A stretch of 64,000 nucleotides of DNA, from positions 47,445,220-47,509,219 of the forward strand of contig CM030714.1 of the NCBI GenBank assembly GCA_017979445.1, given 5' to 3'. Positions 58,548-64,000 of the stretch are shown one piece after another. The position numbers and the translations under genes are program-made. The notes beneath the pieces are model-generated. The model did not search any database, was not told the DNA's origin, and was given only the letters and a program-made list of their open reading frames with translations. Position 1 is the stretch's first letter. Each line of letters starts with the position of its first letter. The DNA is from Akebia trifoliata. Its lineage: Eukaryota; Streptophyta; Magnoliopsida; Ranunculales; Lardizabalaceae.

Positions 58548-59257
58548 CAGATTGGGGAAAAACCTTGAAATGACAAATTCGATTGGGTTCAGATCAGATC
58601 TTGGAATAATAGAATTTTTTATCATATCGATATCAATTTAGTACCAATCTCATTCGAGACAACCTTACTCAGTGGTGGTGCATTTGGTAAACCCATGTTT
58701 GCACCATCTAATCGTGATCAAGTGGTGGAAATGGTTGAGTTTTAATTCACATTTAATCAGGTATCATTGATAGATATGGCGGGCCCAAATATTGAAAATG
58801 TCAGAATCACTAAGTTGGTAAAAGTTTATGAGTGTTGATATCACGATCTGGGTTTAATCTTCACTGGCTAATTATTAATCATTAAGGCATTTATTCCATT
58901 AATCTTGATCTAACCATACATCTTGTTTTGTTTTGTTTTTTTATGGGGTACAATAACTTAAACGGTTTATTTAAGTTAAGAATAAAAAAAAAAATTAAGG
59001 ATTGCCTTGCTTAAATGTTTTCCAAAGTGGTATATTGAGAACAACACTTCAATGAAAACCTCAAAACATAGGGTACTTTCTTTCAAACACTCAACCATCA
59101 AAAATAGCCACATCACTTCACACCCACTAAAATCTCTTGAAGAGGAAAGCACAACAATGGTTGTCTATTTTGACAAAATTATAACCTCATATACTTTTTT
59201 TTATTATTATAAAAAGACTAATGATAAATCTATGTGACAAAACATACACGGTCTATA
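58548..59257. other. Intergenic, no gene seen
   Basis: AT-rich with a weak tRNA-like segment at 58808-58862 (CACTAAGTTGGTAAAAG, GGGTTTAATCTT) that may be a decayed SINE head. Confidence 0.4.
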
Positions 59258-59340
59258 CATGACAAGAACACAAAACCGTTTGATCTTTTTCCTTGTGTAT
59301 CCTGAAAAAAAAGATTTATGGTTCTGTACCCTTGCCATGT
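59258..59340. mobile_element. ~90-bp palindromic MITE (independent insertion)
   Basis: ACATGACAAGAACACAAAAC and TTGATCTTTTTCC pair with AAAAAAAAGATTTATGG and GTACCCTTGCCATGT. Same family as the copies at 22-23 kb and 34-35 kb. Confidence 0.7.
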
Positions 59341-59364
59341 CAACTGTGTTGTGTAAATCATGTA

Positions 59365-59575
59365 ATATTTTCTTAAGGGATTTTATATTTTGGGGAGTTG
59401 TATTTGTTTTGGTAACTCCCGATTATATAAATAGAGATCTTTAGGATAATAAAATTTAAGAGAGAAAATAGTGATTATTCTTGTATTATTCCGTGGACGT
59501 AGGCACACTAACGAACCATATAAATCCTTATGTTTTGTGTGCTTGTTTTATTTTTACTATTGCAATTTTTCACGT
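59365..59575 (+). mobile_element. Copia-like LTR remnant
   Basis: TAATATTTTCTTAAGGGATT, CCGTGGACGTAGGCACACTA and ATATAAATCCTTATGTTTTG match, with divergence, the remnant at 13840-14215 and the typical 3' part of plant copia LTRs. No coding sequence adjoins. Confidence 0.5.
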
Positions 59576-60107
59576 ACAGACCGCGTATATTTTGCCGAAA
59601 TTGATTAATCGTGGCTCCAAAAAAAAAAAAAAAAATGCATATATTCATTTTAGATTCCCACTAAACCATCATTTTATTGAGCTTACCTTAATAGCTTGTG
59701 AATATCATACAAATGAAATTATGTTTTTCAAAATGGGTAAGGGTATGAAAGTAAAATCACGGAAGTAATCCTCCAATGGGTAATTTTGATAAAAATAAAT
59801 AAATACCAAAATGGATATATACATTTTGATAAATATTTGTAAAACCAAATGCCCCACCACCTGACATTAGATTTTGATGGCCCAATTGTTTCAAATTAAA
59901 TTGGTTGGGCAGTTGGTACAAGAGTATTCAAATGAAAGAAAGCCTTGCAAACAGGTGGACCACTAAACCTAGCTGATACCAACATTCCACCACACTCAAC
60001 CCATTTCCTCATCCCATATTCCCATCTTCATTCTATGATTTCTAACCATTTTGAGAATCAGTAGGTATGAAGTTTGGTTCACCCCTACTTTTGGTCTCTC
60101 TCCCTTC
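59576..60107. other. Intergenic and upstream region of the mannanase gene
   Basis: AT-rich without coding potential; presumed distal promoter of the gene starting at 60221. Confidence 0.4.
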
Positions 60108-60114
60108 TATAAAA
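60108..60114 (+). promoter_or_regulatory. TATA box of the mannanase gene
   Basis: TATAAAA preceded by a CT-rich stretch, 107 bases upstream of the start codon; a transcription start about 30 bp downstream would leave a leader of about 75-80 bases. Confidence 0.5.
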
Positions 60115-60220
60115 CCAAATAATTTTCTTTCACAACACCCAAGAAGACAAATCAACATCCCTGTTAACTTTGAACCCATTTTTAATCTGTCATTTTGGGG
60201 TCCAAAATTATACAAAGAAA

Positions 60221-61208
60221 ATGTTGGTAGGCAATGGGCTATGGTACACTGTTCTTGGTTTTGCTTCATGTTTTGCCTTCATTTACATGTCTTTTGGGGA
60301 CTTGAAACTCGATTATTTTAAAGAATCTGAGATGGGTTTTGTGGGTTGTAATGGAAATCAATTCATGGTAGATGGGAAGGTTTTCTATGTGAATGGGTGG
60401 AACTCTTATTGGTTGATGGATCAAGCTGTGGAGGAATACAGTAGACCAAGGTTCAGAGCAATGCTGCAAGCCGGTGCGAAGATGGGTCTCACTGTTTGCA
60501 GGACTTGGGCTTTTAATGATGGAGGTTACAATGCCCTCCAAGTCTCCCCTGGTCGGTTTGATGAGAGGGTCTTCAAGGTATTAAATAAATTTCACTTTTT
60601 TTTCTTTCTTAATTATGTGAGTTATATGTATTTATTTTTTAATGATAGAGAATTCTAAATTAGATTGAAATTGCTAATTTCCATGAATTTAACACTTGCA
60701 ATGGATGAATAGTTTGCTTTGGAAATGTGGTTTAAGGGTACTACAATTGGTTCAAATGAAGGTGCTCTCTTTATTATTATTAGTATTTTTATTTTATTTT
60801 AATGGTTTCACATTGAGAATTGTTTCTTGAAATTATTCAAAAAATAAATAAACTGAAGTTGATGAATCTCTTTCTTTTTCTTTGTTTTTTCCCTTCTTAT
60901 TCTAATATTGTTTATTTTGGTATAGAATTTATGTCTAGATGTTTTACGGCCTCTTAGATGATGTGTATCACGTAAAGCTATGTAACATGTACGCACGTAT
61001 GTTGGACATGTCTATGAAGTGTCAGAGACATGGACATCCACAAACCTGATACCTTGACACCACACCCATACAATTAAATTCCTTATGTTGGAAGATTTAA
61101 TTTTCAAATACTTCAATTCACATTAAGTATACAATATCGAAAGAATGCATGTTGATGCATATACAAAAATCTATATTAATAATAGTTGACAACAAAGTGA
61201 AAAAAAGA

Positions 61209-61247
<39 letters not shown>

Positions 61248-63066
61248 TAAAAACGTGTATCGACACATGTTCAGAAAAACAAACTTTAGTAAACGAAGTT
61301 TCTTTGTTTTTGAGATAATGATAAAAAAGGAGGAATCGGTACGATATGGGACTGAATCTCAGTGGGTCTTGGTGGCAAGGCCACTCTACTACTAGCGAGT
61401 CTATTGGCAATATATGCAAATGTCTACCTAACAGTTTAAGGTTGAGTGATCCATTAATTATTGGATGATGCTTAGTTAATTTTATATCATTTTTCGATTT
61501 TCTCAATAAATAGTCTAATTTATTGTTGTTTACACCTTTAAATGTTCTTGAATTTTAATAACCGGATTGAATGCTAGGCATTGGATCGTGTCATTGCGGA
61601 AGCCAGACAACACAAGATCAGACTGATTCTTAGCCTAGTTAATAACTTGCAACCATTTGGTGGGAAGACTCAATATGTCAAATGGGCGTGGGAAGAAGGT
61701 GTTGGTTTGAGCTCTTCTAATGATTCCTTCTTCTTTGATCCTTCCATCCGTAATTATTTCAAGACTTACGTGAAGGTATTATTTTTATGCGCATCTAAAT
61801 TCAATAAATTTTCTAAGGGAAATGTTTGGAAAATTTTATTTTGGAGTCATTTTGAGATCACCACTGTACTAAAGTAGGATTTTCACTTGGATTCTCTTCT
61901 CAAAGTAGTCAAAATGTTTGATTAACAAATTACCTTAAATAAACTGTATGGATTTCGCTAAGGACCTTGTACTATTGTGCCACAACTTGTAATTGTTTGA
62001 TAGCTTTGTATCTTGAGATCGTTGTCGAAATATGAAGTTAAAGTTTTGATATAAGACTTATCAACATGAATTTGCTTCCGGTTTGCAGACCATATTGACA
62101 AGGAAGAACAGTATCACTGGAGTTGAATACAGGAATGATCCCACCATTTTTGCGTGGGAGCTGATGAACGAACCTCGTTGCATGTCAGACGCTTCTGGTG
62201 ACATTCTCCAAGTAAGTTGTATTTTTGAGTATCTGAGTTACATTCTGAAGTCTTATTTATTTAATCGTTTTTATGCTCGGAGTTATGCTCAAACAGTAGG
62301 AAAGATGGTTATTAATTGATTCCTGAGTTAGAGTTAATTGCCTGCTAAAGAATTGCAGGATTGGATTGAAGAAATGGCTCGTTTTGTGAAATCAATTGAC
62401 AAGAAGCATTTACTTACGGTGGGTCTTGAAGGGTTTTATGGTCCTACAAGCCCGGAAAAATTGAGTATGAACCCCGGAGATTGGGCGAGCGTCCTAGGAA
62501 CAGATTTCATTCAAAATTCAAAGATGTCAAACATTGATTTTGCCTCTGTTCATATCTACCCTGATCAGTGGTAAGTATTGGATTACACCGTATGTAACTC
62601 TTGTTTGTCGCACATGACCAAACCATATCAATCGATTTTCTTAGTTTGTGGACTAAGAAATAATGTTATTTTTTTTGCAAGGTTTGTGGACCAAGAATTT
62701 GAAGACAAACTAAAATTCATTACAAAATGGATGACTTCTCATATTGATGATGGCGAAAAAATACTGAAGAAGCCCGTAATGTTCACTGAATTCGGGCTGT
62801 CAAACAAAAACAAAGACTTCGAACCTTCTCATCGATATATACTTTATAAAACTGTATTTGACATCATTTACGACTCATCAAGGAAGAATGGGGCGGGTGC
62901 AGGGGCTTTTGCTTGGCAGTTCATGGTTCAAGGCATGGAAGAGTATAACGATGATTTTGGAATTGTACCATGGGAGAGTTTGTCCATGTTTAAGCTAATA
63001 ACAGAACAGTCGTGTAAGCTGGCAACAACGGGATTGAGCATTGAAGATCTCAAAGAAATTTGTTAA
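60221..63066 (+). CDS. Mannan endo-1,4-beta-mannosidase (GH5 family, membrane-anchored or secreted)
   Basis: Five exons: 60221-60577, 61578-61775, 62089-62211, 62359-62570, 62682-63066; all GT-AG, in frame, 424 residues. The start is the first in-frame ATG, giving a short head and a hydrophobic segment at residues about 6-25 ([20 protein letters not shown]), a signal peptide or anchor. The catalytic domain follows: [44 protein letters not shown], then the acid/base glutamate in WELMNEPRC (Glu213), HIYPDQW, and the nucleophile in MFTEFGLS (Glu333); [12 protein letters not shown] and DDFGIVPWE close the barrel. Length matches plant MAN proteins. It should cut beta-1,4 bonds in wall mannans during wall loosening, germination or ripening. 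Which Arabidopsis MAN it corresponds to is not determined; the uncleaved-looking head recalls MAN2/MAN5/MAN6 types. Introns are 1000, 313, 147 and 111 bp. Confidence 0.95.
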
Positions 63067-64000
63067 AGTAATAGTAAAGTAGATTTTTTTTTTTTTAATG
63101 TAAATTTTAATATTTCTTTGCACCTACACGATGATTAATGTCTTTTACTATGCAAATTGAGAAAATACAGGATAACTTGATTTTTCTTTGCTCGAACTCC
63201 ATTTACACCAATTGTTCTCAAGCAAAATCTTCAATCCCTCCTAACAGTCTAAAAAGCACATGTGATCTCTTCCAATCTCTAGTGCTCTCGGGGTTCCCCA
63301 GAATTTCCTTTGAATGCGATGCTTATGACTTGTTTCGACAACTTTTATATAGCAGTACACCCAAATATCTTTCCTCTCATGTAGTTCATGGGTACTAGAG
63401 GCATTATGAGAGTAGTCTTTACTACTCATGCTGTCGTGCAGTATGAATTCTTATGCCGCTGAATGCAAAACAAGATTGGTGTACTCTTTATGCCCTTGTC
63501 ACGGCATGCAATTTAAAGTAAGGATGATGTACTTTTGCATTGATGAATCTCGGAATATGAATCCATGTCGAAGATTTCATCAAAACATATGGGCAACCAA
63601 GGCAATTCATAAACCTTCATGGTGTAATGGAAAAACGAATGCAAGAATTTATGATAACAATCAAAATAAAGCACAAATTAAATTTAACGAGAACATGACT
63701 CATTTTATGACCTAAAAAATATAACACACAATGTGTCCATACATAATGTATAATTGCGACATATAGGCATATTCACGACTAGCTAAAGTCGACTTTTGGT
63801 ATTACGCCCTCAAATGTATTAAAGAATGCATTGTACTAAAATCCTATTAAAAGGAGAAATATGCTGAATTTATCAAACCAAGCACGAGGTTCTTACTTTT
63901 GAGACTATATAACATGAGGCAAAGTTTGCAAATATAGGAAGAAGCATGGTGGTTTATCAAAACTACAGCATGTCTATCACTCTTGCAAGCTCTAAATGTG
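63067..64000. other. 3' flank of the mannanase gene, nothing further recognised
   Basis: A T-rich run after the stop is probably 3' UTR. Moderate-length open frames on both strands between 63140 and 63715 show no family resemblance and no splice-supported structure. They could be part of an unrecognised neighbouring gene or old repeat. Confidence 0.4.

Noticed and set aside
60170..60220. N-terminal extension of the mannanase
   Set aside because: It would begin with TTG; the first ATG in frame is at 60221 and leaves a normal signal or anchor segment.
63138..63715. Possible neighbouring gene (open frames of 62-95 codons on both strands)
   Set aside because: No conserved motif, no coherent exon structure and both strands are similarly open; not enough to call a gene.

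Overview
The window is nuclear DNA of a flowering plant, probably a eudicot. It is AT-rich, coding regions are split by GT-AG introns, the genes match well-known land-plant families, and the space between them is packed with small plant-type transposons. No virus, bacterial operon, CRISPR array or RNA gene was recognised.

Six protein-coding loci can be supported. (1) 1-3943, minus strand: the 5' part of a SPA3/SPA4-type light-signalling gene, cut by the window edge. (2) and (3) 18904-20994 and 30819-32849, minus strand: two intronless L-type lectin receptor kinases of the LecRK-VII type. (4) 45149-51443, plus strand: a nine-exon DUF616 Golgi protein resembling MUCI70. (5) 53045-53479, plus strand: a small conserved plant membrane protein. 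(6) 60221-63066, plus strand: a five-exon GH5 endo-beta-mannanase. Loci 4 and 6 both point to cell-wall polysaccharides. The loci are otherwise unrelated and independently transcribed, as is normal for a plant.

The largest structure is a head-to-tail tandem duplication. Unit 1 (18865-30722) and unit 2 (30723-42569) are about 11.85 kb each and share only a GGCC at the breakpoints. Each carries one LecRK gene plus the same SINEs, MITEs and a Helitron-like array. The second LecRK copy has a CAG-to-TAG change that removes its last 20 residues, and the breakpoint lies 39 bp past the ancestral stop, so it has also lost its native 3' flank.

The gene-poor stretch 4.9-18.8 kb and the stretch 53.5-60.2 kb are transposon graveyards. 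They include: a family of nested-palindrome elements sitting between (TA)n tracts (7910-8508, 10522-11184, 55304-56899); a 2-kb terminal-inverted-repeat element carrying a broken F-box/DUF295 gene fragment (8519-10499); Mutator-type MITEs with exact 9-bp target duplications (11502-12240, 17261-17892, and 24559-24942 with its duplicate); Helitron-like elements (6539-7670, 29255-30605, 41126-42440); a dispersed palindrome family of about 90 bp; tRNA-derived SINEs; and copia-like LTR remnants. The most unusual signal is the (TA)n-flanked palindrome family. The two arms of one element match each other, but the segment next to the ends differs from element to element.
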